Numbered from the stretch's first letter, positions 53,330 through 62,297 are shown. The stretch: DNA of 64,000 bases from Homoserinimonas sp. OAct 916 (GCF_003260275.1 NZ_QJHB01000010.1:124001-188000), one strand, 5' to 3'. Program-made: numbers and translations. Notes: a model not told the origin generated them from the letters alone.

Positions 53330-55791
53330 GCACGTTATCGAAACGCCCGGTGAACCCTGTGGTCGGCGCGTCCGAACCGCACGAGAGTGCCGTTGGTCAT
53401 GTGACCGGTCGGGCACTGTACACCGATGACATCTCGACGGTGAGGCGGGATGCATTGGTCGCGTGGCCGGTGCAGTCCACGCAGGCTCACGCGCTCATCA
53501 CCGCGCTGCGCACCGATCGTGCCCTGGCCGTTCCCGGCGTCGTGCGCGTGTTGACTGCCGACGACGTTCCCGGTCACAACGATGCCGGTATCTGGGGGGA
53601 CGAACCCCTCTTCCCCACCGAGGTCATGTATTACGGCCACGCGATCTGCTGGGTGCTGGGCGAATCCACCGAGGCAGCACGTCTGGGTGCTGCGGCGGTC
53701 GAGGTCGAATACGAGACGCTGCCGTCGGTCATCACCGTCAGCGAGGCGATCGCGGCCGGCTCGTTCCAGGGCACCCCACGCGTGTCACGGCGCGGCGACA
53801 TCGACGCCGCACTGTCGCAGGCGGCCCACGTCTTTTCGGGCGAGATCGAGACCAGCGGCCAGGAACACTTCTACCTGGAGACGCACGCCTCACTCGCCTA
53901 CTATGACGAGGGCGACCAGTTGTATGTGCAGTGCAGCACCCAGAACCCGTCTGAGGCCCAGGCCGTCGTGGCTCACGTTCTGGGGCTGCCCCGCAACGCC
54001 ATCACGGTGCAGTCGCTGCGAATGGGCGGCGGCTTCGGCGGCAAAGAGACCCAGCCACACGGTCTGGCGGCGGTCGCCGCGCTCGGCGCAACCCTCACCG
54101 GGCGCCCCGTGCGGCTGCGCCTGAACCGCACCCAAGACATCACGATCACCGGAAAACGGCCCGGCTTCCAGATGACGTGGACCGCCGGGTTCAACGATGA
54201 CGGCTTGCTCGTCGGGTTGAAGGCAAGCATGACAGCAGACGGCGGCTGGTGCCTCGACCTGATGCAGGCGGTGCTCTCCCGCGCCCTGTGTCACTTCGAC
54301 AACGCGTACTGGATTCCCGCGGTCGAGGTGCACGGTCGAATCGTGAAGACCCACAAGACCTCACAGACGGCGTTCCGCGGATTCGGCGGGCCGCAAGGCG
54401 TGCTCCTGATCGAGGATGTTTTTGGCAAGGCCGCGCCGGCGCTCGGCATCGACCCGGCGGAGTTGCGCCGCCGCAACTTCTACGCCCCCGGCCAGGCCAC
54501 CCCGTACGGCCAAGTTGTGAAAGACGCCGAACGCATGCCGAAGATCTGGTCCAAACTGCTGGAGAGTTGCGCGTTCGAGCGGCGCCAGAATGAGATCGCG
54601 GCCTTCAACGACAGCCATGCGCACGTCAAGCGGGGCCTGGCAATCACCCCGATCAAGTTCGGGATCTCCTTCAACGCCTCCTTCTTCAACCAGGCCGGCG
54701 CACTCGTGCTCGTCTACCAGGACGGGTCTGTTCTGATCAATCACGGCGGCACTGAGATGGGTCAGGGCCTGCACACCAAGATGATCCAGGTCGCCGCGAC
54801 CGCCCTCGGGGTGCCGCGCTCGGCCGTGCGACTCGCTCCGACTCGCACCGATAAGGTTCCGAACACGTCGGCGACCGCGGCGAGCACCGGCGCCGACCTC
54901 AACGGTGCTGCCGTCAAGAACGCGTGCGACCAGATCCGCGAACGGATGGCCGTGGTGGCCAGCGGCCTGCTCGGCGTCAACCCGGCCGATGTGCGCTTCT
55001 CCGACGGTGCCGTCACCGGTCTCGGTGCCGCTGAGCAGCTATCGTTCGCGGAGGTGGCCACGGCCGCCTATTTGCAGCGCGTTCAGTTGTCGGCTGCCGG
55101 CTACTACCGCACCGAGGGTCTGCACTGGGATCAGGAGAGCTGGACGGGTTCTCCGTTCAGCTACTTCGCGTTCGGCGCCGCCGCCACCGAGGTCGAAGTC
55201 GATGGCTTCACCGGGGCCTATCGCACCCGTCGGGTCGACATCGTGCACGACGTCGGCGACTCGTTGTCCCCGATGATCGACGTGGGCCAGATCGAGGGCG
55301 GCTACGTGCAGGGTGCCGGCTGGTTGACCCTGGAGGATCTGCGTTGGGACACCTCGAATGGTCCCACCCGCGGGCGGTTGCTCACCCAGTCGGCCAGCAC
55401 CTACAAGATTCCGAGCTTCTCGGAGATGCCTGAAGAATTCAACGTCACGCTGTTCGACGAGGCGCACGAGGAGGGTTCGATCTACGGATCGAAAGCGGTG
55501 GGAGAGCCGCCGCTGATGCTCGCCCTCAGCGTTCGGGAGGCGTTGCGCCAAGCGGTCGGGGGTTTCGGCCCCGCCGGGCATCCGGTCACCCTCGCGTCAC
55601 CGGCCACCCCCGAGGCCGTCTTCTGGGCCGTCGACGAGGCCAGGGCTGCGACACAGGCCGCGACTACACAGTCCGCCATGACACCGGGCACTACGACACA
55701 GGGCACTTCGACAGCGGCGGCCGTGACCACCGACAGCGAACAACCGCCCTCTCTCACGCCCGAGCGCAGCTCCATTCTCGCAAACCCGTGA
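53326..55791 (+). CDS. xdhB: Xanthine dehydrogenase large subunit (molybdopterin)
   Basis: Catalytic subunit, 821 aa. Molybdopterin contacts are visible at MGGGFGGKETQPHG near residue 230 and TAFRGFGGPQGVL near 345, and GGTEMGQGLHTKM near 473. The catalytic Glu is in GSKAVGEPPLMLAL near 725. HFYLETHASLAYYDEG and CSTQNPSEAQAVVAH near 185-215 are typical of the family. The last about 45 residues are a Thr/Ala-rich tail outside the fold. XdhC, the cofactor-loading chaperone, follows after 13 bp. Confidence 0.94.
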   Translation: MSTLSKRPVNPVVGASEPHESAVGHVTGRALYTDDISTVRRDALVAWPVQSTQAHALITALRTDRALAVPGVVRVLTADDVPGHNDAGIWGDEPLFPTEVMYYGHAICWVLGESTEAARLGAAAVEVEYETLPSVITVSEAIAAGSFQGTPRVSRRGDIDAALSQAAHVFSGEIETSGQEHFYLETHASLAYYDEGDQLYVQCSTQNPSEAQAVVAHVLGLPRNAITVQSLRMGGGFGGKETQPHGLAAVAALGATLTGRPVRLRLNRTQDITITGKRPGFQMTWTAGFNDDGLLVGLKASMTADGGWCLDLMQAVLSRALCHFDNAYWIPAVEVHGRIVKTHKTSQTAFRGFGGPQGVLLIEDVFGKAAPALGIDPAELRRRNFYAPGQATPYGQVVKDAERMPKIWSKLLESCAFERRQNEIAAFNDSHAHVKRGLAITPIKFGISFNASFFNQAGALVLVYQDGSVLINHGGTEMGQGLHTKMIQVAATALGVPRSAVRLAPTRTDKVPNTSATAASTGADLNGAAVKNACDQIRERMAVVASGLLGVNPADVRFSDGAVTGLGAAEQLSFAEVATAAYLQRVQLSAAGYYRTEGLHWDQESWTGSPFSYFAFGAAATEVEVDGFTGAYRTRRVDIVHDVGDSLSPMIDVGQIEGGYVQGAGWLTLEDLRWDTSNGPTRGRLLTQSASTYKIPSFSEMPEEFNVTLFDEAHEEGSIYGSKAVGEPPLMLALSVREALRQAVGGFGPAGHPVTLASPATPEAVFWAVDEARAATQAATTQSAMTPGTTTQGTSTAAAVTTDSEQPPSLTPERSSILANP

Positions 55792-55804
55792 GGCGGAGGC
55801 CGAG

Positions 55805-56653
55805 ATGGATTGGCTGACTGCGGTCGGGCACCTGCGCGAGCGCGGTCGAGACGGTGTGATCGTCACGGTGATCTCCTCGCGCGGGCACGCTCCACGGCGA
55901 GCCGGGGCGAAGATGGTGGTCTCCTCCACCGAAGCCTGGGACACGGTCGGGGGTGGCAATCTTGAGGCGACGGCGATTCAGCGCGCCCGCACGTTGCTGG
56001 CCGACGGCCTGGCCACACCGCAGCTGCTCACCGTGCAACTCAGTGAGAAGGCCCCGGCCGAGTACGGCGTGCAATGCTGCGGAGGAGAGGTCACCATGAT
56101 GTTGGAGCCCATTCGGATTCGGCCGGCAGTCGCCATCTGCGGGGTCGGCCACGTCGGTCTTGAACTGGCGCTGATCCTGTCCAGGCACGATGTTCAACTG
56201 CACCTGATCGACTCGCGCGAAGAAATGCTGAGCTCAGAACGGCTGGCCGCGCTCAAGGGTGGGGTGGCGAGCATCCATGTCCATCACTCCCCCGTGCCCG
56301 AGAGCGCGCTTCACGAACTGCCTCCTGACACGCACGTGCTCATCATGACGCATGACCACTTGGAAGACCTCGCCCTGTGCGACATGGCGCTCAAGACGCC
56401 CGGGCTCAGCTCGATCGGCCTGATCGGCTCACATTCCAAGTGGCGTCGCTTTCAGCTGCACCTCGGCGAGCTGGGCCACACCGCGGAGGAGATCGAGCGA
56501 ATCACGACACCGATCGGCATCTCCGGTATCACCGCCAAGGAACCCGCGGCCATCGCGGTCAGCGTCGCGGCGCGCCTGCTGCAAATGTTCGAGGCCTTGG
56601 CGGCTGCCGAGCGCGCCACGCATGAAGCCGCGCTTGGTGCAGGGCAAGCGTAA
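55805..56653 (+). CDS. xdhC: Xanthine dehydrogenase accessory protein XdhC
   Basis: Chaperone that binds sulfurated molybdenum cofactor and inserts it into XdhB; it is not part of the final enzyme. The 282-aa protein has the N-terminal VISSRGHAPRRAGAKMVVSS region, GVQCCGGEVTMMLEP near residue 80, and a C-terminal Rossmann-like domain starting VAICGVGHVGLELALILSRH near 108. Normal length. Last gene of the xdhABC operon. Confidence 0.92.
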   Translation: MDWLTAVGHLRERGRDGVIVTVISSRGHAPRRAGAKMVVSSTEAWDTVGGGNLEATAIQRARTLLADGLATPQLLTVQLSEKAPAEYGVQCCGGEVTMMLEPIRIRPAVAICGVGHVGLELALILSRHDVQLHLIDSREEMLSSERLAALKGGVASIHVHHSPVPESALHELPPDTHVLIMTHDHLEDLALCDMALKTPGLSSIGLIGSHSKWRRFQLHLGELGHTAEEIERITTPIGISGITAKEPAAIAVSVAARLLQMFEALAAAERATHEAALGAGQA

Positions 56654-56708
56654 AAGTCCCTCAGGCGTAGTCATCGCTGGCATCGACACCGCGCCCCTGC
56701 TGCGGTTT

Positions 56709-57203
56709 CTAGTATTCGATGCGCGATTCCAGATTGGTCCACTGCTCGAACGGGGCGGTGGGGGTGGGCGCATCCGTGCCGACGGGAGTGTATTGCACCA
56801 CCGGCATCGAGCGCTCGGCGACGGGCTGATCGAAGAACTCATAGAATTCGGCGTCGTCGAAGCCGACGGCCGCCGCATCGTGGCGATCGGCGGCGAAGAC
56901 CACGCTGTCGACGCGCGCCCACAGTGCACTCGCGAGGCACATCGGGCACGGCTCACAACTCGTATAGAGCGTGGCCCCCGTCAGATCGAAGTTCTCGATG
57001 CCCGCGCAGGCCGCGCGAATAGCCGTCACCTCGGCATGGGCTGTTGGATCGTTCGTCGCCGTGACCCGGTTGAGTCCCTCGAACTCGCGGCCGTCAGCGG
57101 TGACGATGAGGGCGCCGAACGGGCCCCCGCCGTTGTCGACGTTGCGAATCGCCAGATCGATGGCGCGGCTGAGGTACTTCTCTTGTTTTTGCGGAGATTC
57201 CAC
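56709..57203 (-). CDS. guaD: Guanine deaminase (cytidine deaminase fold)
   Basis: Zinc deaminase converting guanine to xanthine, 164 aa. The catalytic motif HAEVTAIRAAC near residue 63 and the zinc-binding PCPMCLASALWARVD near 93 are followed by DRHDAAAVGFDDAEFYEFF, the stretch that distinguishes GuaD from tRNA or cytosine deaminases. The GTG start at 57203 is chosen because AAGGAG lies 7 nt upstream; earlier in-frame codons add unrelated residues. It supplies xanthine to XdhAB and is convergent with xdhC. Confidence 0.88.
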   Translation of the reverse strand: MESPQKQEKYLSRAIDLAIRNVDNGGGPFGALIVTADGREFEGLNRVTATNDPTAHAEVTAIRAACAGIENFDLTGATLYTSCEPCPMCLASALWARVDSVVFAADRHDAAAVGFDDAEFYEFFDQPVAERSMPVVQYTPVGTDAPTPTAPFEQWTNLESRIEY

Positions 57204-57430
57204 GTTGAGGCTCCTTGGCTCGTGCCGTTGCGTTCGGTCGACCTGGCGAGAAGATCCTGCTCTGACCCACAGACGCAGCTGCACTGAAATTGGTAGTTCT
57301 GAGCGTAGCGAGTTCGGAGCGCATATGGGCGCCATACCGCGCAACTGTGCCATCCCGCTGGTCGAGGGGTCGCGCAGCTGGGCCGGGTCAACACGGGTGG
57401 GTTTCGAGACGATCCTCCTCCGTCGGATCC

Positions 57431-57600
57431 CTCAACCAGCGGAAAAAGCGAATCCCTCCACCCGCGGAAAATGCGTGCCCCTCCACCCGCGGAAAAAGCG
57501 AATCCCTCCACCCGCGCAAAGTCCGGCCTCCTCCACCCGCGCAAAGTCCGGACCCCCCCACCCGCGGAGATGCGGATCCCCCCACACGCGCGACTGCGCC
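57431..57600. repeat. 25-bp tandem array, about seven copies
   Basis: Units of the type CTCCACCCGCGGAAAAAGCGAATCC start at 57431, 57456, 57481, 57506, 57531, 57556 and about 57580. The first ten bases are best conserved; the second half varies (AAAAAGCGAAT, AAAATGCGTGC, CAAAGTCCGGC). The first unit reads CTCAACCAGCGG, linking the array to the end of the inverted interspersed element, from which it may have grown. Confidence 0.85.
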
Positions 57601-57608
57601 TTTACGCC

Positions 57609-57642
57609 GGTTGAGGGATGGCGCAGCGATCGTCTCGAAACC
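57609..57642 (+). repeat. Interspersed GGTTGAGGGAT...CGTCTCGAAACC element
   Basis: A 34-bp copy with the same length as the one at 18327-18360 and most bases identical, in particular the ends GGTTGAGG and CGTCTCGAAACC. Inverted relatives lie at 57400-57437, 58028-58070 and 59196-59231. Confidence 0.7.
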
Positions 57643-57701
57643 CCACGTCCTCCCTGTGGATAACGAAAACCGGAGGCGGCGCTACCTGTGAAGCTCTCGT
57701 C

Positions 57702-58016
57702 ATGGCATTCGTGTACATTCTCCGTTGCTCCGACGGTTCGTATTACGTGGGCAGCACACGAAACCTGGACAGCCGAATCGACCAGCACGCGTCCGGGCGC
57801 GGAGCCGTGTACACGAGAAGTCGGCTGCCTGTTGAGCTGGCCTTCGCCGAAGAGTTCGGCAACGTGGGTGACGCGTTCGAACGCGAGAAACAGATTCAAG
57901 GATGGTCGCGCAAGAAGCGCGAGGCGTTGATCGCGGGCGACTATGACGCGTTGGTTCCGGCCAGCCGTCGCCATTCGCGATACGAACGGCTGCCGGGGCC
58001 GCCAGTCGACGGGTGA
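57702..58016 (+). CDS. GIY-YIG nuclease family protein
   Basis: A 104-aa one-domain protein of the UPF0213-like GIY-YIG group. MAFVYILRCSDGSYYVGSTRNL carries the (Y)-x-L/Y-I-YxG-style motif, and the catalytic Arg and Glu are expected in NLDSRIDQHASG and AFEREKQIQGWS. Such small proteins are thought to act on DNA, but their role is unsettled. It lies between repeat arrays. The ATG at 57702 is the family start. Confidence 0.82.
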   Translation: MAFVYILRCSDGSYYVGSTRNLDSRIDQHASGRGAVYTRSRLPVELAFAEEFGNVGDAFEREKQIQGWSRKKREALIAGDYDALVPASRRHSRYERLPGPPVDG

Positions 58017-58070
58017 CTGCGCGGTGTGGGCTTCGAGTCGATACCTCGCCCCACGGAATCCCTCAACCGG

Positions 58071-58260
58071 CAGAAATTGTTTGCCGCAGTGGCGAGCTGG
58101 TCACCCTCGAACACGCCGACGGTTCCGCCTGGGATGGCGAGCGCATCCGCGAGGGCCTCGATCTGGCAATTGTCTGTGGCCCTCCCGGGGCGGCGGGCGG
58201 TTTGCGCTCGAGGCCGGAATCTCTGGGCTTTACTCGCAGGCCGCCAGTTGGAATCTGACC
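58071..58260 (+). pseudogene. Degraded gene fragment, possibly DUF917-like
   Basis: The 420-bp gap between the GIY-YIG and Lrp/AsnC genes holds an inverted interspersed element (58028-58070). After it comes a stretch that reads VCRSGELVTLEHADGSAWDG then ERIREGLDLAIVCGPP, faintly like the C-terminal end of DUF917/hydantoinase-related proteins. The frame is then lost. A second frame (ALEAGISGLYSQAASW...) continues to about 58430 without a recognisable family. Confidence 0.25.
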
Positions 58261-58439
58261 GACTGGTCCGCAGTTTGTGCGTTGTACGAGCGACTCGTCG
58301 AGATCTGGCCGGTGCCGTCGGCAGCGGAGCCGGCCTTTGAGTCCGACCCCGCTTCACCGCTTGCCTTCGAAGCGCTCTCGAATCGCGTCGGTGAGCTGAG
58401 CGTCAGGCCCAGGGGTTCGAAACACGGGAGAATGGACAG

Positions 58440-58925
58440 GTGCGAACCGAACCTGTTGACGCCCCCGACCGCGACATCATCGACCAGCTGCGTATCGATG
58501 GTCGGCAGTCCTTCGGCGAGATCAGCCGCGCGATCGGCCTCAGTGAGGCGAATGTGCGCCAGCGCTACAACCGGCTGCTGGCCCTCGGCATCGTGCAGGT
58601 GGTGGGAATGTCGGACGCCCCGAAGCTCGGCGAGGTCGAGGCGCACCTCTCGTTGCGCATTCGCGGGGTAACCGTCGAATCCGTTGCCCACAAGCTTGCG
58701 GCCCATCCCGAGGTGAAGTTCATCGGCGCCTGTATCGGCTCATTCGATCTGTCGGTCGATTTGAAATGCGACGACATCCAGCACCTGTCGAATTTTGTGC
58801 ACGAAACCGTGCGGCGCATCCGGGGGATCGAACACCTCGAGACGACCACCATCCTGGAGGTGTTGAAAGACACGTACCTGTGGGAAGGCTTCAGAGAACC
58901 GCAGGCGTTGAAACCGACCGACTGA
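58440..58925 (+). CDS. Lrp/AsnC family transcriptional regulator
   Basis: A 161-aa regulator. The N-terminal helix-turn-helix is IIDQLRIDGRQSFGEISRAIGLSEANVRQRYNRLL (DNA recognition around residues 25-48), followed by the RAM/AsnC effector domain with VKFIGACIGSFDLSVDLKC and RRIRGIEHLETTTILEVLKD. It starts at a GTG at 58440. It is convergent with the next Lrp/AsnC gene across a repeat array. Targets are unknown; the adjacent BKACE operon is a candidate. Confidence 0.87.
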   Translation: MRTEPVDAPDRDIIDQLRIDGRQSFGEISRAIGLSEANVRQRYNRLLALGIVQVVGMSDAPKLGEVEAHLSLRIRGVTVESVAHKLAAHPEVKFIGACIGSFDLSVDLKCDDIQHLSNFVHETVRRIRGIEHLETTTILEVLKDTYLWEGFREPQALKPTD

Positions 58926-58954
58926 ATCACCGCCCAGGCAGACGCCTTCCGCGC

Positions 58955-59165
58955 TGAGGGGTCCGAGGTACGAGGATCGTCTCGAAACCGCGGCGCGCCC
59001 GCCCCGCGGGTTGAGGGATCGTGAGGAACGAGCGATCGTCTCGAAACCGCGGCGCGCCCGCCCCGCGGGTTGAGGGATCCGAGGTACGAGGATCGTCTCG
59101 AAACCGCGGCGCGTCCGCCCCGCGGGTTGAGGGATCCGAGGTACGAGGATCGTCTCGAAACCCAC
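58955..59165. repeat. 57-59-bp tandem array derived from the interspersed element
   Basis: Three full units and flanking partial ones. The segment CTCGAAACCGCGGCGCG starts at 58981, 59040 and 59097, and CTCGAAAC again at 59154, giving spacings of 59, 57 and 57 bp. Each unit consists of GGTTGAGGGATCC..., GATCGTCTCGAAAC and a GCGGCGCGCCCGCCCCGC linker. It sits between two convergent regulator genes, and a degenerate inverted copy follows at 59196-59231. Confidence 0.85.
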
Positions 59166-59279
59166 CCATCCGCGACATTCAAAGTCGCTCGTGCGGGCTT
59201 CGAGACGGTCGTTGCGCGACCCCTCAGCCAACGTAGGTGGTCGCTGCGCGCCCCTCAGCCAACGTAGACGGTCGCTGCG

Positions 59280-59756
59280 CTACTCCTTGGCCGGCGTGGC
59301 CGCCTGGCCGGCCCGCCCGGCCAGCCCCATCCACGAGTAGTCCTTGTACAGCTCGGTCAGGATGAACTGCTCGATGGTCGCCACCCCCGGCACCCGGCGA
59401 ACATCATCGAGAAGCGACACCAGCTGGTCGAGGTCGCGGCAGGTCGCCTCCAGGTAGATGTCCTGCGCGCCGGTCGCCAGGGCCACATGGTTGATCATCG
59501 GCATGGCCGTCAACGCGCGAGCGACCTGGCGCGGCGAATGGTCTCTGACCGAGATCAGAAACCGTACTGACTGGTGCCCGAGCGTCAGCGGGTTGCACAG
59601 GGCCACGATGCGAAGAATGCCGGATTCTGTCAATTTCGCTATGCGTGACCGCACGGTCGCCTCGCTGACCTCCAGTTCGGCGGCCATGGTGGTGTTGCGG
59701 CGGCGCCCGTCGCGCTCCAGCATCGCGATGAGACGGCGATCTATCTCGTCGACCAT
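59280..59756 (-). CDS. Lrp/AsnC family transcriptional regulator
   Basis: A 158-aa regulator distinct from the one at 58440. The helix-turn-helix is RRRNTTMAAELEVSEATVRSRIAKL (residues about 20-45), and the RAM domain has NHVALATGAQDIYLEATC and VRRVPGVATIEQFILTELYKD. The ATG at 59756 has an AAAGGA site at correct spacing; the frame's earlier ATG at 59768 does not. It follows the BKACE gene on the same strand by 35 bp and probably belongs to that operon, whose substrate may be its effector. Confidence 0.87.
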   Translation of the reverse strand: MVDEIDRRLIAMLERDGRRRNTTMAAELEVSEATVRSRIAKLTESGILRIVALCNPLTLGHQSVRFLISVRDHSPRQVARALTAMPMINHVALATGAQDIYLEATCRDLDQLVSLLDDVRRVPGVATIEQFILTELYKDYSWMGLAGRAGQAATPAKE

Positions 59757-59791
59757 AGTTCCTTTCACGTCGACGCTCGCGCAGTCTCAAC

Positions 59792-60529
59792 TCAGCTGCG
59801 GCTGTGCTCCAAAGCCATGGCCAAGGTTGCGGCGATCATCGCCGCGTTGTCTTCGGCGGGTTCACCGTTCGGCATGAGCAGAACGTCTTCATAGCCAATT
59901 CTAGTTTCAACCCCGTCTTCGATTGCGGCCTGGATGACCGGCCACGTCGTCTGGTCGTAGCCGTGGTAGAGCAGCGGCGCGGTGACGCCGTTCTCCCGCA
60001 GGTGCGCGGCGATGGTGCGGCAGGCGGCGACGGCAACATCGGGGTCTTCGTCTTCGGGTTCGATGAGAATACGCACGTTCTGGTGCAACGTTGATGAGGC
60101 GAGCAGCGCCGGCACATCGTCCATCGACCAGACGGCGCTCTCGAGCACCATGCCCTTCTCCAGGATGAGTTCGGCCGTCTCGGCTGCACCTTCCTCGCTG
60201 TATGCGACTGAGGCGAAGTCGGGCAGCGCGTCTTCGGGCCAGGCCGCGACGAGGCGCATGCGCTCCTCGTGGCCCGAGCAGGTCCAGAGGCCCGTCGTCG
60301 TGCCGATGATCACCTGTGGGTTGGCCGCACGCACGGCGCGCACCATCTCGCCGATGTCGTCGGGGTGAATGGTCTGGCCGCCGTCGGCGGTGCGGGCGTG
60401 CGCGTGCACGATGTTGGCGCCGCTGACGAACGCCTGGGCGGAGTCGCGGGCGATCTGCTCGACCGTGACCGGCACCCCCGGGTTCTCGTCACGGGTGCGG
60501 CCGCCGTTGATGGCTGCTTTGAGAAACAT
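59792..60529 (-). CDS. BKACE family (DUF849) beta-keto acid cleavage protein
   Basis: A 245-aa TIM-barrel protein of the family that transfers acetyl-CoA-derived carbon to cleave beta-keto acids, for example 3-keto-5-aminohexanoate. The zinc-binding HAHAR is near residue 43, PVTVEQIARDSAQAFVSGA near 20 is the family opening, and RIGYEDVLLMPNGEPAEDN near 215 holds the conserved Glu. It is shorter than most members (about 270-300 aa). The specific keto acid is unknown. The start is the ATG at 60529; upstream residues in the frame lack similarity. Confidence 0.82.
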   Translation of the reverse strand: MFLKAAINGGRTRDENPGVPVTVEQIARDSAQAFVSGANIVHAHARTADGGQTIHPDDIGEMVRAVRAANPQVIIGTTTGLWTCSGHEERMRLVAAWPEDALPDFASVAYSEEGAAETAELILEKGMVLESAVWSMDDVPALLASSTLHQNVRILIEPEDEDPDVAVAACRTIAAHLRENGVTAPLLYHGYDQTTWPVIQAAIEDGVETRIGYEDVLLMPNGEPAEDNAAMIAATLAMALEHSRS

Positions 60530-60672
60530 GATTGCAAAGTCCTTTGTGCTGGTGTGCTGATGTTCTGTTGTGGATCTGAGGTGCGCGGCTGGCCGCCGCT
60601 TGGTGGATGGCGGGCAGCTCGGTGTCTGAAGCTGCAAATTAGAGATCGGATGGCCGCAGTGAGTGCCTGGGT

Positions 60673-61359
60673 TCAGGCCGGCGTGCCCGCGGCGGCGACA
60701 AACGACATGATCGTCTCGGTGGCGCCGGTCTCGTCGCCCAGCCGGGCGCCCGCCCGGAGAGCGGCGACCAGGTCGGGCTCCTCCGCGTCGTCTTCGAGCG
60801 CCGTGTGGATGATGGCTTCGACGGTGGCGACGGGGGCGAAGAACACCCCGTTGGCGTCGGCGAGCACAACGTCACCCGGCTGCACGACGACGCCGCCGCA
60901 GACGACCGGTACGTTCATTCCGCCCGCGTCGAAGTCGAGCAGTTTGGTGGTGAGCACGCTTCGGCCGCGCGCATACACCGGAATGGCGTGCTCGGCGATC
61001 TCGTCGACGTCGGTGACCACGCCGTCGACGATGATGCCGCGGGCGCCGCGAATCGCAGCCCCGGCGGCGATGACCAGACCAACCGGCGCGTGCCGCACAT
61101 CTCCCCCGGTGTCGATGACGAGCACGTCACCAGGTTCGAGGTAGCCGACCGCGTGGTGCAGCATGTTCGAGTCTGTGGCGGTGGTGCGCACGGTGATCGC
61201 GCGGCCAACCACGCGGCCGCGGCCGACCTGGCGGCTCACACCGAAGTCGGCGAAGCCCTCCTCGAGGTAGTGCCCGAGGGTGGGGAACGAGACGCGTTCC
61301 AGCTTTTCCAGCAGGTCGGCGGGCAGCGCCTCGGGCTGGTCGCCAAGGATGATCGACAT
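60673..61359 (-). CDS. RraA family protein (aldolase/dimethylmenaquinone methyltransferase fold)
   Basis: A 228-aa protein of the RraA/HMG-aldolase family. GRAITVRTTATDSNMLHHAV near residue 50, PGDVLVIDTGGD near 76, and AAIRGARGIIVDGVVTDVDEI near 100 form the conserved alpha-beta-beta-alpha core, with the GxxxxR...D active-site pattern of the aldolase members. Members act as 4-hydroxy-4-methyl-2-oxoglutarate/oxaloacetate lyases or as RNase E inhibitors; next to a catabolic operon the lyase role is more likely. It is 2 bp from the upstream hydrolase gene. Confidence 0.8.
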   Translation of the reverse strand: MSIILGDQPEALPADLLEKLERVSFPTLGHYLEEGFADFGVSRQVGRGRVVGRAITVRTTATDSNMLHHAVGYLEPGDVLVIDTGGDVRHAPVGLVIAAGAAIRGARGIIVDGVVTDVDEIAEHAIPVYARGRSVLTTKLLDFDAGGMNVPVVCGGVVVQPGDVVLADANGVFFAPVATVEAIIHTALEDDAEEPDLVAALRAGARLGDETGATETIMSFVAAAGTPA

Positions 61360-61361
61360 GG

Positions 61362-62159
61362 TTACTCCTTCACCGCGTAGGTCAGTGCCAGGCGACGGTT
61401 CTTCAGGGACGGGAGAATGGCGCGCACCTGTTCGGTGCGTTCCGGGGTGACATCGACGACGGCGACTCCGGGCTGCTCGCCCAGGTTGGCCCGTTCGACG
61501 CCCATCGGGTCGACGATCATGCTCAACCCGACGCAGTCGTCAGAGACGGTGCCGGCAGCGATCACCCAGGCAGTGTTCTCGATGGCGCGGGCGCGCACCA
61601 GGGTTGTCCAGTGGTCTTCCTTGCGGGCGCCGGCAACCCAGGCGGCGGAGACGGTGAGAATCTCGGCGCCCTGGTCGATGAGGTAGCGGGCCTGCTCCGG
61701 AAAGCGCACTTCGTAGCAGTTGATCAGCCCGACCTTGACCCCGGCGAGTTCGACGACCGGCGGCAGCTCGCCTCCGGGGGTGACGTAATCCGACTCCTTG
61801 TAGGTGAAGGCGTCGTAGAGGTGCAGCTTGTGGTAACGCGACTTGATGGTGCCGTCGTTGTCGATGGCGAGCAGCGTGTTGTGGGGGCGCTCGGAACTGC
61901 TCGGCTCGTAGCCGCCGATCACGATGGCCAGGTCAAGGAGGCGGGCGAGATCGGTGATGAAGGTCTCGAACGGCAACCATTCCCGTTCCACGATCGCCGC
62001 CATGGGCTCGGTGAATTCTCCGGCGAGCAGCATGGCTTCTTCGGGAAAGACGATCAGGCGCGCACCGTCGGCGGCTGCCTGTTCGGCCAGATGGGTGATC
62101 TCCTGGCGGTTGTTCTCGATATCGATCGTGGGCCGAGACTGGGCGACGGCGATTTTCAC
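61362..62159 (-). CDS. Carbon-nitrogen hydrolase (amidase branch of nitrilase superfamily)
   Basis: A 265-aa amidase. The catalytic residues are Glu in FPEEAMLLAGEF near residue 41, Lys in YHKLHLYDAFTYKE near 112 and Cys in LINCYEVRFPEQARYL near 146. It resembles omega-amidase, N-carbamoyl amidase and deaminated glutathione amidase rather than true nitrilases. In the operon it could release ammonia from an amide or carbamoyl intermediate of the imported compound. The start is preceded by AAGGAAGC. Confidence 0.85.
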   Translation of the reverse strand: MKIAVAQSRPTIDIENNRQEITHLAEQAAADGARLIVFPEEAMLLAGEFTEPMAAIVEREWLPFETFITDLARLLDLAIVIGGYEPSSSERPHNTLLAIDNDGTIKSRYHKLHLYDAFTYKESDYVTPGGELPPVVELAGVKVGLINCYEVRFPEQARYLIDQGAEILTVSAAWVAGARKEDHWTTLVRARAIENTAWVIAAGTVSDDCVGLSMIVDPMGVERANLGEQPGVAVVDVTPERTEQVRAILPSLKNRRLALTYAVKE

Positions 62160-62297
62160 GGTTGCTTCCTTTTCATTCGGGCGATGCTTCGGGGCTGAAG
62201 GCTTCTGGGCGGGTGGGACCGCACCACGCCGGCCGGGCCGTGCGGGGCAGCTGGTTGGTGTTGGGCGTTGCGGGGGTCGTGCGGGGCTGCGGAGCTT

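Larger units (their letters stand above)
57204..57701. other. 500-bp repeat-rich gap between guaD and the GIY-YIG gene
   Basis: No gene is seen here. The gap contains an inverted copy of the interspersed element (57400-57437), the 25-bp tandem array (57431-57600) and a direct copy of the element (57609-57642). The guaD promoter must lie in the first part. Reading frames through the array give low-complexity peptides and are not counted as genes. Confidence 0.6.

Noticed and set aside
57431-57600. Possible CRISPR array
   Set aside because: The 25-bp units are contiguous without unique spacers, diverge from one another, and no cas gene is present.
58955-59165. Possible CRISPR-like array with about 57-bp period
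   Set aside because: The whole period is conserved, including the part where a spacer would be, so it is a simple tandem duplication.
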